Below are positions 8,796 to 17,430 of a stretch of DNA of 34,833 nucleotides, in pieces (position 1 is the first letter of the stretch; every line of letters begins with the position of its first letter). Source of the DNA: Acidobacteriaceae bacterium (lineage in GTDB: Bacteria > Acidobacteriota > Terriglobia > Terriglobales > Acidobacteriaceae); NCBI GenBank assembly GCA_025352065.1, contig JANXUC010000033.1:1-34833 (forward strand). The letters run 5' to 3'. The notes below the pieces were generated by a model that saw nothing but the letters and a program-made list of their open reading frames with translations, did not search any database and was not told the DNA's origin. Both the position numbers and the translations under genes were made by a program.

Positions 8796-8886
8796 TTTCA
8801 AGCTCGTGGAAGCAAGAGTGCCGCGAGGTTAAATTGTCCCCAAGGCGAACGGAGCGAGACACTCAAAGACAAGCTGGCGTGGATTC

Positions 8887-10146
8887 TCACTGACGGGTTG
8901 AGTTTCCGCTGGAAAGGCCTTCCGCCGCTGCCGCTTGGTTGTCGCGAATTTTCTGGATAGCTGCTGCAATCTCCTGCATATCTTCCTCGTCGCCCAGCAG
9001 TGCCGGTTGAGGGATCCATACGGATTCCCACGCGGCTTGGTGCGTTACCGGGAATTCCTGCTGCAAGAAAGCGTGCTTTTCGGTCTTTTGCGCGCCGCTC
9101 AGCCGTTCCCGGTAAGCTCCGGTCTGGAATACGGCAAGCTTGTGCAGCGGCGGATAGCTGGCTTGGTTCGGAATTCCTTCAGCATTCATTGCTTTGATGA
9201 ACTGCTCCGTGGACGCATTGGTGAACACCTTGGGATCGACGTGAAAAATATAGGCGTAGCTGCCGTTGCGGGTACAGCGCGGGTCAAGCCTCTGCGGAGT
9301 GATACCTTCGATGGCCCCCAATAGACGGTCCAGTGTGCGCGCGTTTTTGTGACGCAAGGCGGTCTGTGAGTCCAGTCGCGTGAGCTGCGCGCTCAGTACT
9401 GCGCCCTGCCACTCACTCAGACGGTAGTTTGAGCCGTTGATGAAGTGGCTGTAAAACCACTCGCCCGGCATGCGCCCGCAATCGTGAACGGAGCGCGCTT
9501 GCCGCTCGACCTTGTCATCTCTTGTGATGATGATGCCACCCTCGCCCGCAGTCATGAGCTTACTGGACTGGAAACTGAAGGTTCCGGCGGCGCCAAATGT
9601 TCCGACGCGCTGCCCTTGCCACTCACTGGCATGGGCATGAGCGCAGTCTTCCACTAACAAGATGTTGTGTCGTGCGGCGATCTCACAGAGACGTGTCAGA
9701 TCCGCAGGATGCCCGCCCATGTGGACCGCGATGATAGCTTTCGTGCGAGGAGTGATGGCCGCTTCGGCAAGGTCAGGATCGATGCAATGTGTCTCTGGGC
9801 GGACGTCCACAAGGACCGGCAACGCACCCGCCATGAGCACGGCGCTGGCGGTGGCGACAAACGTGAAATTAGGGACGATGACCTCGTCCCCGGGTCCAAC
9901 TCCCAATGCGGCCACAACTACTTCAAGCGCTGCGGTGCCGTTGGTGATCGCGATGCCGTGAGGGGCGCCGTGGAACTTTGCAAAAGCGCGCTCGAATTCG
10001 AGCGTCTTCGTGCCTGGTGTCCGCCACCATACGCGGCTCTCTAGAACTTCAGTGACCGCATGGCGCTCTAATTCATCAAACTGCGGCCAGACGGGGAAGG
10101 GTTTTCGTTTCGTCTTTGGGCCACCGAGAAGTGCGAGTGCTGGCAT
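8887..10146 (-). CDS. DegT/DnrJ/EryC1/StrS-family PLP-dependent aminotransferase
   Basis: A fold-type I PLP enzyme of the sugar aminotransferase (ArnB/StrS) family. Family marks are ITNGTAALEVVVAALGVGPGDEVIVP, LLVEDCAHAHAS (the PLP-ring Asp) and FSFQSSKLMTAGEGG, in which K196 forms the Schiff base. In this family it normally aminates nucleotide-activated keto-sugars, or acts as a dehydratase or non-catalytic sensor. The substrate cannot be told here. The ATG at 10146 has AGGAGAG upstream. It is the last gene of the unit TonB receptor - GH30 - DegT (61 bases after the GH30 gene), which links it to carbohydrate use rather than to an O-antigen cluster. Confidence 0.88.
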   Translation of the reverse strand: MPALALLGGPKTKRKPFPVWPQFDELERHAVTEVLESRVWWRTPGTKTLEFERAFAKFHGAPHGIAITNGTAALEVVVAALGVGPGDEVIVPNFTFVATASAVLMAGALPVLVDVRPETHCIDPDLAEAAITPRTKAIIAVHMGGHPADLTRLCEIAARHNILLVEDCAHAHASEWQGQRVGTFGAAGTFSFQSSKLMTAGEGGIIITRDDKVERQARSVHDCGRMPGEWFYSHFINGSNYRLSEWQGAVLSAQLTRLDSQTALRHKNARTLDRLLGAIEGITPQRLDPRCTRNGSYAYIFHVDPKVFTNASTEQFIKAMNAEGIPNQASYPPLHKLAVFQTGAYRERLSGAQKTEKHAFLQQEFPVTHQAAWESVWIPQPALLGDEEDMQEIAAAIQKIRDNQAAAAEGLSSGNSTRQ

Positions 10147-10207
10147 GATTACGCTCTCCTTATAAATACGTCAAAATGCTGCAATCTCCGTGTTGCCGGT
10201 TTCCTGG

Positions 10208-11650
10208 CTACCAAGCAGCTGTTGTGATCGATCGCGCTGGTACCTTTATGGAAACAACATGGCTGTGCTGAACCAAATTCAGGTCAGCTTCAGTTGTGTT
10301 GCTATTCAAGATTTGCGCCACCACGCCCCCTTCAGGTGTTTTGAATGCCATCACGCGCACGCCCTTTGTCTTCCCGGTGGTCTGAATACGAACAGCACCT
10401 GGCCTCACGAATTTGCTGAAATGGGCGAGATAGTAGTATGTGCCTGTGTAAGTAATCTCGTGGGTCGTCTTGTTGATGATCACGACCGGATGCTGCGAAT
10501 TAGGGTCTGGATTTCCGTGAATCGGCGAGATCGCCCATGGACCACCAGTTTCGTCCAGGATGGCATTCCAGTAGAGCCAAGCGGATGTGCCAGCCTCCAG
10601 GTCGTTGAAGATGATGTTGCCCCAAACATCTCCATCGTCGAATTCGTAGATGGGAAGCTTCTTATTCTTTGGGTAGCCCGCTTCGTAGGCGTAGCAGAGT
10701 TCGTCCATCCAGAAAGGTAAGTCGGAATACTTCGCTTCCAGGGCTGCGATCTTGTCGAAGTTCTTGAAGTCGTAGCCGTGGTAGGCGACTGCCGATAGAA
10801 ACTTCCGGGCGGCTGGATCGTCTAGGACCACCGGATATCGCAGGAAGGCTTTTCCGCGTTCGGGAGCCTCGCTGAGCATCAGCTTGGTGGACAGTCCAGA
10901 CTGCTGCAGCGCAGGGCCTACGTGGTCGCGGATCAGCACGCGGATTTCCGGATACTTGATCTTGGTGTAAACCTGTTCCGGTTCGTTAAACAGGCTGAGG
11001 TAGTCTATGTTGATGCCGCGCTTTTTATACTCTTCCAGGTAGCGCAGGAAGTATTTCGCGAGCACGGGATAATACTTTGGCTGGATATCCTGATGCTTCT
11101 TGACGTCATAGAGCATCCAGTCGGGTGGATAGTCCATCGGTGACTGCAATGCGAAGTTGCCGTACTTGCGCGCGCGCAGGATGTAGGTGCCTACTCCATT
11201 GGGGCCAAAATCGCGCTCGACGGAAAAGTTCTTGAGGTCGGTATCGCCCGGGGTGTCATCGTAGGTATACCAAGGACCCGCCGATTGAAAGTCGGTGCCC
11301 GCGATTGGCGTCTTCATCGCGGTGTAGCCAGCACCATCTTTCGGGTCGAAGAGCGCTCGCAGGACTTCTTCCTGCTTGTCCGCGGGGAGCGTGTTCAAGG
11401 TCATAATGCCGGCTTCCATGATGGAAGCGCCAAAGCCCGCCATGGTCTGGTACTTCACGCCATCGTTGATTTCGAAAGTAGCTCCGCTGGCGGGCTTGCC
11501 TTCAACAAACTGCAAGTCGGGCTTGGCCTTCAGGCGGTCTCCGCCATTCGAAGAGCTGTAAACCTTGACCGTCTGCGCCGATAATACTGACGATAGGAGA
11601 AGACAGTAACCAACTACCAGGATGCGGGTTTTGCCGAAACGTGTGAGCAT
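10208..11650 (-). CDS. Secreted GH30-family glycoside hydrolase
   Basis: A retaining beta-glycosidase (glucosylceramidase / xylanase / beta-glucosidase clan) exported by a signal peptide (MLTRFGKTRILVVGYCLLLSSVLSAQ). The substrate-pocket start YQTMAGFGASIMEA is typical of GH30 (GFGxxxxxA). The acid/base Glu is E223 in LSLFNEPE, and the nucleophile is E317 in FWMDELCY. A C-terminal beta-sandwich follows (YYYLAHFSKFVRPGAVRI). The specificity (glucan, xylan or other) is not evident. It lies 40 bases after the TonB receptor stop, so both are likely on one transcript, with import and hydrolysis of the same glycan. Confidence 0.87.
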   Translation of the reverse strand: MLTRFGKTRILVVGYCLLLSSVLSAQTVKVYSSSNGGDRLKAKPDLQFVEGKPASGATFEINDGVKYQTMAGFGASIMEAGIMTLNTLPADKQEEVLRALFDPKDGAGYTAMKTPIAGTDFQSAGPWYTYDDTPGDTDLKNFSVERDFGPNGVGTYILRARKYGNFALQSPMDYPPDWMLYDVKKHQDIQPKYYPVLAKYFLRYLEEYKKRGINIDYLSLFNEPEQVYTKIKYPEIRVLIRDHVGPALQQSGLSTKLMLSEAPERGKAFLRYPVVLDDPAARKFLSAVAYHGYDFKNFDKIAALEAKYSDLPFWMDELCYAYEAGYPKNKKLPIYEFDDGDVWGNIIFNDLEAGTSAWLYWNAILDETGGPWAISPIHGNPDPNSQHPVVIINKTTHEITYTGTYYYLAHFSKFVRPGAVRIQTTGKTKGVRVMAFKTPEGGVVAQILNSNTTEADLNLVQHSHVVSIKVPARSITTAAW

Positions 11651-11690
11651 GAGATTTTTCCTAAGTCACTTTCGCAAAGTTTACGAGTGA

Positions 11691-14600
11691 TCAGAACGTG
11701 TACTTGAGCGCGAATTCGATCTGTCGATTGTCGGTGGCGGTGTTGGAAATGCCGTTGCCACCGGGAACATCGGGATTGCTAGTCGAACCCCCGCCGGGCA
11801 GACCGAAATTTGGGTGATTGAACAGATTGAAGAACTCAGCCCTGAATTCTAGATGCTGCGATTCACGAATATCAAAGGTCTTCTGCAGTACGAAATCCAC
11901 GTTCACTAAATCGGGACCGCGCAGGTTACCTATGCGCGAGTTGCCGAATACGTGAGCCGAACCCTGTCCGTTCGCCAACGCCGGCGTTGCAAACGCTTCT
12001 GGGTTGTACCAGCACTGCAGCGTTTGCTTCCCTGGTGTGCATCCAAAACCGTTTGGATCCGAGAAGGTTGCTGGATCAGGAATGAAGTTGAAATCGTAGG
12101 GGTTGTGAATCTGGTCCGGACGGGGGCTGAAGCTCCCGGTATTCGTGATGTCCGAAGAGAGTACGGCAGTGACTGCCTCGCCGCTTTGTACCGCCGTGAT
12201 GCCAGAAACCTGCCAGCCGCCGAAGGCTGCTTCCGCGAGGCCGCCCATGTGCCCGAGGAAAGCATGCCCGCGTCCAAGGGGGAGTTCGTAAATGTAGCTG
12301 ACGGACAAGCGATGACGAAGGTCCGGGGCGACGGGCCCGTGCTCACGGTTTACGTTGTAGGAGTTTTGGATGAACCCTCCGACGTTGCCGTCGGCGTTGC
12401 CCAGGTTTTTGGCGAACGTGTATGCCGCGAGGATATTGAAGCCATTCGCCATCCGCTTATTCAGCGATGTCTGGAAGGCGTTGTAGAACATGTGGAGCTG
12501 CGCAAAATCCAGCGGCAAAACCGCAGTCAGATTGGGCTGTGTGGCAAAGTAGCGTCGCCCAAAATTCGGCTGTGTGCAGGCTCCAGTGGAATCGACTGTG
12601 CCGCAAAAGTTTGTGTCAAGATTTTGTGTTGGTTGATTGAGGTCGCTGGCCTCATGATTCCACAAGCGGTATGCCTTCGTTCCAACGTAGGCAACCTGCG
12701 CAACCCAGTTCTTTCCGAACTGATGTTGCAGGTTCAAATTCCATTCTAAGATTTTCGGCACAGTGCGCTTCGAGCCAGTCGTCTTTACGGGGCCGGATAT
12801 GTTGATCGCGTCGCCGACGGGGATCGCTGCCGGGAAACCGTTCGAGACCTTTTGAGAGGCAGACGGGATGGCCCCAGGGTTGAAAGTACTTGCGTAGAAC
12901 GCCAGCTGGGGCGGATTCAATCCAAGATCATCAAAGATGTTGGCTTCCGCCGCGTAAAAAACGCCGAATCCGCTACGGACAACTGTGCTGTGCGGCAGCG
13001 ACCACGACAAACCGATGCGGGGCGCCCAATTGCTCTTATCAAATTGCACCCCAGCGTGAGATACTGCGCCCGGTCCGTAAGCGCTTATTACGATTCCGCG
13101 GTTCAAATCAAAGTTGCTAACGCGGCCATTGGGCGGTGCTGTGATTTCATAGCGCAACCCCACGTTGACTGTGAGGTTCGAGCGCACATGCCAGTCATCT
13201 TGCACGAATTGAGAAAGGTCCCAATAGCGCGTGGGATAGAGGCCCGGGAGGAAGTCCTGTTCGTTCTGCTGCGGATATCCGAGCAGCAAGTCGGCAACGC
13301 CAGCTCCGCCATTCGTCGTTGCCAGGTCGTTCGTGTAGTTGCCGCCAAACACGAACAGTCCACGTGGAGCAGTCAACTGAAAGAAGTTTCGCTGCTGGCG
13401 CCGGAAGTCAATTCCGAATTTCAAAGAATGCCGGCCATGCACCCACGTGATGGCATCCGCCGCTTGAAAGATATTCTCAAACGCATGTTCGGGCAAAAAT
13501 TCCGAATCTCCTAAAGGATCTTTGCCAGCGATATCAATATTTGTGAGCCCCGAAGAGTTGGCGTCTCCGCGATTCGCGTTCGGGATTCCCAATACGTCCG
13601 TGCCAACCTTTTTCCCAAAGTTGAAGGGCAACGCATTCACGGCGTAGCGAAAGATTCCGCCGTGTAAGTCATTAAGCACGTGCGTGGAAAATGTATGTGT
13701 GTAACCGAGGCCCAAGTGTTGGCCGCGGATGTTGCTGCGGCTGGGGCAACAATCCGATCCGCCTTTGTCGCCTAATGGTCCGGGATGCGCGCTGTGGATG
13801 TCCGAAAAGCTGTAGGAGCCGAAAATCTGGTCCTGCTCACGAAAACGGTGATCCACACGCACATCGAAGGAATTCTGATCGTTTAACGTGTTCTGGTTTG
13901 AGCGATAGTTCTGCGAAGTTCCGGAGTCGGTCGGATTGGGATAATAATTCGCGATATTCTGTCCGACAGGGTCAATCCGGCTGGAGGGAATAGCGTTTCC
14001 CGCAAACGGCGCCCTCAAGCTTACCACGGGATGATTGCCTGATGGATCGGAGTTATTGCAAACGTAGGACGTTGTGGTGAGAGGATCAAAGATCGCTCCA
14101 GTGTCGAACTGGGGATCCGTGGTCGCTGGCTGCCCCGGCAGATCACAGGGAGAAAATGTATTTCCTGTCAGCGCGAAAATGCCTTGCCGCTCATTGACCG
14201 TAGGTACGCTGGCGACAAACGGCTGGCTGTTGCGAAGGCGGGATCCTTCGTAGTCGCCGAAGATAAACGTACGGTCTTTATGAATCGGTCCGCCGAGAAA
14301 AGCTCCAAACTGGTTTCGTTTGAACGGCTGTTTGCCCTGGTTGAAGTAGTTCACCGCATCCAGTTTGTCGTTGCGCAGGAACTCGTAGAGTCCGCCATGA
14401 ATCTTGTTGCTTCCGGACTTTAGCACTACGTTCACGGCCGCGCCGCCGCGCCCAAACTCCGCCGTCATGGAGTTTTCTTCTGTCTTGAATTCCTGGATAG
14501 CATCGGGCGGGGGCAGCACAATCGTGCCCCCCAATCCGAATTCATTGTTATCGACGCCATTTAGCAGAAAGTTATTGTTGGAGACGCGCAGTCCGTTGAC

Positions 14601-15173
14601 GGAGATGGCTTCGTTCGCACGTTCGTTTTCAAAAACGCCGCCGCTGACGTTCGACCCAGTCTGTCCGCCAGTCACACCGGGACCGAGATAGGCCAGCTGA
14701 ATGAAGTTACGTCCGTTGAGAGGTAAGTCCGAAATGCGTCGCTGCGTTTCAACCGTGCCTAACGAGGATTCCTCAGTCTGCAGCAGTGGGACGGAGGTGG
14801 TCACCTCAACTGTTTCGGTGGTTGCGCCAACACGCAGCGCGAGGTCAACTCGAACAATCTGGTTCACGCTGACTTCAACGCTGGCCTCTACAATTCTCTG
14901 GAAGCCTTCCTTCTCTGCGGTTACGGAATAGATTCCAACACGAAGCAAGGTCGCAGAAAAATTCCCGCTGTCATCCGTGGTGACCTTCGTGGACTGGTTC
15001 GCTGCGAGATTGGTGATGGTGACGGCCGCGCCAGCCACGCGAGCTCCGGCGGAGTCCGTGACCGTTCCAACGATGCCACCGCGGTCCAGTTGGGCTACTG
15101 CTGGTTGCACTGCAAATAAGCAAATGATGATAGAAGTGCTGAGAAGTGCCAAAAAACGATTCTGGCCGCACAT
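11691..15173 (-). CDS. TonB-dependent receptor, Oar-like, with carboxypeptidase-regulatory domain
   Basis: An outer-membrane beta-barrel of about 1160 residues. The ATG at 15173 is preferred over the one at 15215 because GGAGG precedes it and the protein then starts with its signal peptide (MCGQNRFLALLSTSIIICLF). An immunoglobulin-like carboxypeptidase-regulatory domain follows (GGIVGTVTDSAGARVAGAAV; about residues 30-120). Next comes a plug domain (ISDLPLNGRNFIQLAYLGPG, GVDNNEFG, EFGRGGAAVNVVLKSGSN) and a long barrel ending in the terminal-Phe signature (IEFALKYTF). This type is greatly expanded in Acidobacteria and is usually tied to glycan uptake. It heads the operon with GH30 and the DegT aminotransferase. 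A promoter lies 62 bases upstream of the start. No clear TonB box was seen. Confidence 0.92.
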   Translation of the reverse strand: MCGQNRFLALLSTSIIICLFAVQPAVAQLDRGGIVGTVTDSAGARVAGAAVTITNLAANQSTKVTTDDSGNFSATLLRVGIYSVTAEKEGFQRIVEASVEVSVNQIVRVDLALRVGATTETVEVTTSVPLLQTEESSLGTVETQRRISDLPLNGRNFIQLAYLGPGVTGGQTGSNVSGGVFENERANEAISVNGLRVSNNNFLLNGVDNNEFGLGGTIVLPPPDAIQEFKTEENSMTAEFGRGGAAVNVVLKSGSNKIHGGLYEFLRNDKLDAVNYFNQGKQPFKRNQFGAFLGGPIHKDRTFIFGDYEGSRLRNSQPFVASVPTVNERQGIFALTGNTFSPCDLPGQPATTDPQFDTGAIFDPLTTTSYVCNNSDPSGNHPVVSLRAPFAGNAIPSSRIDPVGQNIANYYPNPTDSGTSQNYRSNQNTLNDQNSFDVRVDHRFREQDQIFGSYSFSDIHSAHPGPLGDKGGSDCCPSRSNIRGQHLGLGYTHTFSTHVLNDLHGGIFRYAVNALPFNFGKKVGTDVLGIPNANRGDANSSGLTNIDIAGKDPLGDSEFLPEHAFENIFQAADAITWVHGRHSLKFGIDFRRQQRNFFQLTAPRGLFVFGGNYTNDLATTNGGAGVADLLLGYPQQNEQDFLPGLYPTRYWDLSQFVQDDWHVRSNLTVNVGLRYEITAPPNGRVSNFDLNRGIVISAYGPGAVSHAGVQFDKSNWAPRIGLSWSLPHSTVVRSGFGVFYAAEANIFDDLGLNPPQLAFYASTFNPGAIPSASQKVSNGFPAAIPVGDAINISGPVKTTGSKRTVPKILEWNLNLQHQFGKNWVAQVAYVGTKAYRLWNHEASDLNQPTQNLDTNFCGTVDSTGACTQPNFGRRYFATQPNLTAVLPLDFAQLHMFYNAFQTSLNKRMANGFNILAAYTFAKNLGNADGNVGGFIQNSYNVNREHGPVAPDLRHRLSVSYIYELPLGRGHAFLGHMGGLAEAAFGGWQVSGITAVQSGEAVTAVLSSDITNTGSFSPRPDQIHNPYDFNFIPDPATFSDPNGFGCTPGKQTLQCWYNPEAFATPALANGQGSAHVFGNSRIGNLRGPDLVNVDFVLQKTFDIRESQHLEFRAEFFNLFNHPNFGLPGGGSTSNPDVPGGNGISNTATDNRQIEFALKYTF

Positions 15174-15234
15174 TGGAGCCTCCAAGCTTTTGTAGACTCG
15201 CCCGCACTTCGGCACTGATTATCCGGGCCCCCTA

Positions 15235-15262
15235 GTTATATCTCATGGCGCTGCCGTGTCAA
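15235..15262 (-). promoter_or_regulatory. Sigma-70 type promoter of the TonB receptor operon
   Basis: On the minus strand, TTGACA (15257-15262) is separated by 16 bases from TATAAC (15235-15240). The -35 box is perfect and the -10 box matches 5 of 6 bases. It lies 62 bases upstream of the receptor ATG, in the intergenic space shared with the divergent PIG-L gene. Confidence 0.7.
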
Positions 15263-15382
15263 GGAGATGACGCATTACGCAGCATGTAATCGTAATTCCG
15301 CAATGTTTTGCCTTCGACAAGCGCGCAAAATTCCGTTAAGGTGATCGGCTCAAGAGATTTGATACCGCCGAGGAGATTATGT

Positions 15383-16219
15383 ATGCCGCGAGCTGCGTTG
15401 TTTTTGGTCCTGCTGTGTTCGATTGCTTCTGCGCAAACGCCGCAAGGTGAAACTCCAAAGACTCGTTTGGAAACTTTGCAGAATAAAACGATCCTGGTCT
15501 TTACGCCGCATCCCGACGATGATGTGTTCGGTGCCGGCGGCACGATTGCGCTGCTCAATCGCAACCACAACAAAGTTTTCGTAGTGGTCTATACCAACGA
15601 TGACAAGGGGTCCTACGACCCGGAGATGAATTCGCAGAAGTTGGCGAAGATTCGCCGGGCAGAGCAGGAAGTTTCCGAAGGTTTGCTGGGCACACCCAAG
15701 GAAAACGTTTTCTGGATGGGCTATGACGACGGCATGCTGGAGTACGCGCCGCAGCCCAAGCTTACCGAGGAAGCTACCGCCATCATCCGCCGCATTCGTC
15801 CAGATGTCTTATTGAGCGTGGATCCCGGCGAGTGGTATGCGCGCTGGCACAAAACCGATCACCGCATGGCCGCGTCCAATACGATTGATGCCATAAGGGC
15901 AGCAGAGTTCTGGCTGTATTTTCCTAACCAACGCCTACAGCAGGGACTGGAACCGTACAAGGTTCCGGAAATGTATTTCTTTTACCCATCGCCGCAAGAG
16001 GCCAACTATTTCGTGAATATTGAGTCCGTTGCAGATTTGAAGTTTGAAGCAGCGACTAAGCAGGTCAGTCAGTTTGATCCTGCCGTCAGCAAGTACCGCG
16101 CGGATTGGGATCCGAAAGATTTGGCCAAAGCGAAAGACGAGATGCGTGGTGAGCAACCGAAGAAAGACGGCCATTACGTTGAGGCTTTCCGCTATGCCAC
16201 GGGATTCGTTCAATACTGA
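15383..16219 (+). CDS. Secreted PIG-L family (LmbE-like) deacetylase
   Basis: Zinc-dependent N-deacetylase family (GlcNAc-inositol, mycothiol, bacillithiol and chitobiose types). The start at 15383 is chosen because GAGGAG lies upstream and residues 1-18 (MPRAALFLVLLCSIASAQ) then form a signal peptide; the longer frame from 15308 adds 25 residues without such support. The first zinc motif is FTPHPDDDVFGAGG (H43, D45, D46; the usual PHPDDE has Asp in place of its Glu). The second is WHKTDHRM (H156, D159, H160). Export suggests action on an extracellular amino sugar or glycan. It is divergent from the TonB receptor operon and is followed by the mutarotase-like gene. Confidence 0.88.
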   Translation: MPRAALFLVLLCSIASAQTPQGETPKTRLETLQNKTILVFTPHPDDDVFGAGGTIALLNRNHNKVFVVVYTNDDKGSYDPEMNSQKLAKIRRAEQEVSEGLLGTPKENVFWMGYDDGMLEYAPQPKLTEEATAIIRRIRPDVLLSVDPGEWYARWHKTDHRMAASNTIDAIRAAEFWLYFPNQRLQQGLEPYKVPEMYFFYPSPQEANYFVNIESVADLKFEAATKQVSQFDPAVSKYRADWDPKDLAKAKDEMRGEQPKKDGHYVEAFRYATGFVQY

Positions 16220-16256
16220 TTTGTACGATTGAAAGTAAGCGCTAAAAGGAGTTGCC

Positions 16257-16292
16257 ATGCGTGCAGTGGTCTGTGAGGTCGCGGCGACGTGA
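16257..16292 (+). CDS. Eleven-residue leader ORF overlapping the next start
   Basis: AAGGAG stands 5 bases before an ATG that opens a frame MRAVVCEVAAT. Its TGA overlaps the GTG start of the next gene (GTGA at 16289-16292). The peptide looks like the start of a medium-chain alcohol dehydrogenase (MRAVVCE...). It could therefore be the stub of a deleted gene now serving to deliver ribosomes to the next one. No attenuator-like codon run is present. Confidence 0.35.
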   Translation: MRAVVCEVAAT

Positions 16293-17266
16293 TCCAAGTT
16301 GAGAAGGTAGACTACCGCGGCTGGCACAATACGTATCGACTCACCAATGGAATTGTTGACGTGATTGTGTTGGCTGACGTAGGTCCACGAGTCGTTTACT
16401 ACGGACTGTGCGGCCGCGAAAACCAGTTCCATGAATTGAGCGATCAGTTCGGGCTGCGCGGCGGAAATGAGTTTCGTCTTTATGGTGGGCACCGCCTCTG
16501 GGTTTGGCCGGAGACGGAGCGCACCTACTTTCCCGACAATCAGCTCGTCGAAGTACACATCTCTCCAAGTGGTGCGACATTCACCGCGCCAGTTGAAGCG
16601 GCAGCGCCCGGTACGTCACTGCAAAAGAAGATCACCATTGAACTCGATGAATCGGGCACCCGCGTAAGTCTATGCCACACGGTCTCCAATTGCGCTGTAC
16701 AGTCAACAGAACTTGCCGTATGGACGCCCACGGTTCTTCGCGGAGGTGGTCGCGCTATTCTTCCTTTTCCGCCTCGTGCCGCAATGGACAAAAATCATTT
16801 CCAATCTGTCGCCCCGCTCGCTCTTTGGTCTTTTACAGACTTTACCGATCGGCGATGGGTGCTGGGCAAAGACTTCTTGCAACTGTCTCACGACGATAAG
16901 CCTTCAGGACGTTTCCCGGAGCAGATGAGCGGACTCTTCGCTACTGATGGATGGGGGGCTTATGTACGTGATTGCTTTGTTTTTCTGAAGCGAGCCGCAG
17001 TGGTCCAAGGTGCCCGTTATCCTGATTTTGGCTGCAATTTCGAGGTATTTACAAACCCTGAGTTCTTGGAGTTGGAGACTCTGAGTCCCGTTGTAAATTT
17101 GAGCCCAGGGGCAGAGGCCCACCACACAGAGCATTGGTGGCTGTTTGGCGGAGTTGAGCTCGACGGGACAGAAGATTCGATTCAGTCGGCCATTCTTCCT
17201 TGCGTTGAGAGAACAAGAGAACAAAGTGCGGGACCGCCTGGCGGCTACCACAAAAGCAAGCGGTAG
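16289..17266 (+). CDS. Mutarotase-like (DUF4380-type) sugar-binding protein
   Basis: A 325-residue beta-rich protein without signal peptide. The pattern VEKVDYRGWHNTYRLTNGIV then LADVGPRVVYYGL, the GGHRLWVWPE motif and the late HTEHWWLF resemble the galactose-mutarotase-like (aldose 1-epimerase superfamily) proteins annotated as DUF4380. The start is a GTG overlapping the TGA of a short leader ORF; no separate ribosome site is seen at the GTG, so translation probably depends on coupling. Between a PIG-L deacetylase and a secreted hydrolase, a role in sugar metabolism is plausible but the reaction is unknown. Confidence 0.65.
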   Translation: MIQVEKVDYRGWHNTYRLTNGIVDVIVLADVGPRVVYYGLCGRENQFHELSDQFGLRGGNEFRLYGGHRLWVWPETERTYFPDNQLVEVHISPSGATFTAPVEAAAPGTSLQKKITIELDESGTRVSLCHTVSNCAVQSTELAVWTPTVLRGGGRAILPFPPRAAMDKNHFQSVAPLALWSFTDFTDRRWVLGKDFLQLSHDDKPSGRFPEQMSGLFATDGWGAYVRDCFVFLKRAAVVQGARYPDFGCNFEVFTNPEFLELETLSPVVNLSPGAEAHHTEHWWLFGGVELDGTEDSIQSAILPCVERTREQSAGPPGGYHKSKR

Positions 17267-17430
17267 CGTTCGATGCGTGCGGGCGGTCAGTAGCAGTATG
17301 TGCCAATCGTATGAGCGTTCGGTAATTTGTGTTGCCGTAGGTGGTACACGATTTTTTTCGGAGCGATTGACGCATGGCTCGGCCCGGAACAATTTGGTCC
17401 AATTCGCTTCGTAGGAAAGGAATAAGGAAT

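Noticed and set aside
12852-13514. Long plus-strand ORF opposite the TonB receptor
   Set aside because: It lies wholly antisense to a well supported receptor gene, has no ribosome site and no family motif; a shadow of biased codons.
15308-15382. Upstream ATG of the PIG-L gene
   Set aside because: It adds 25 residues before a clear signal peptide and lacks a ribosome site; the start at 15383 has GAGGAG.
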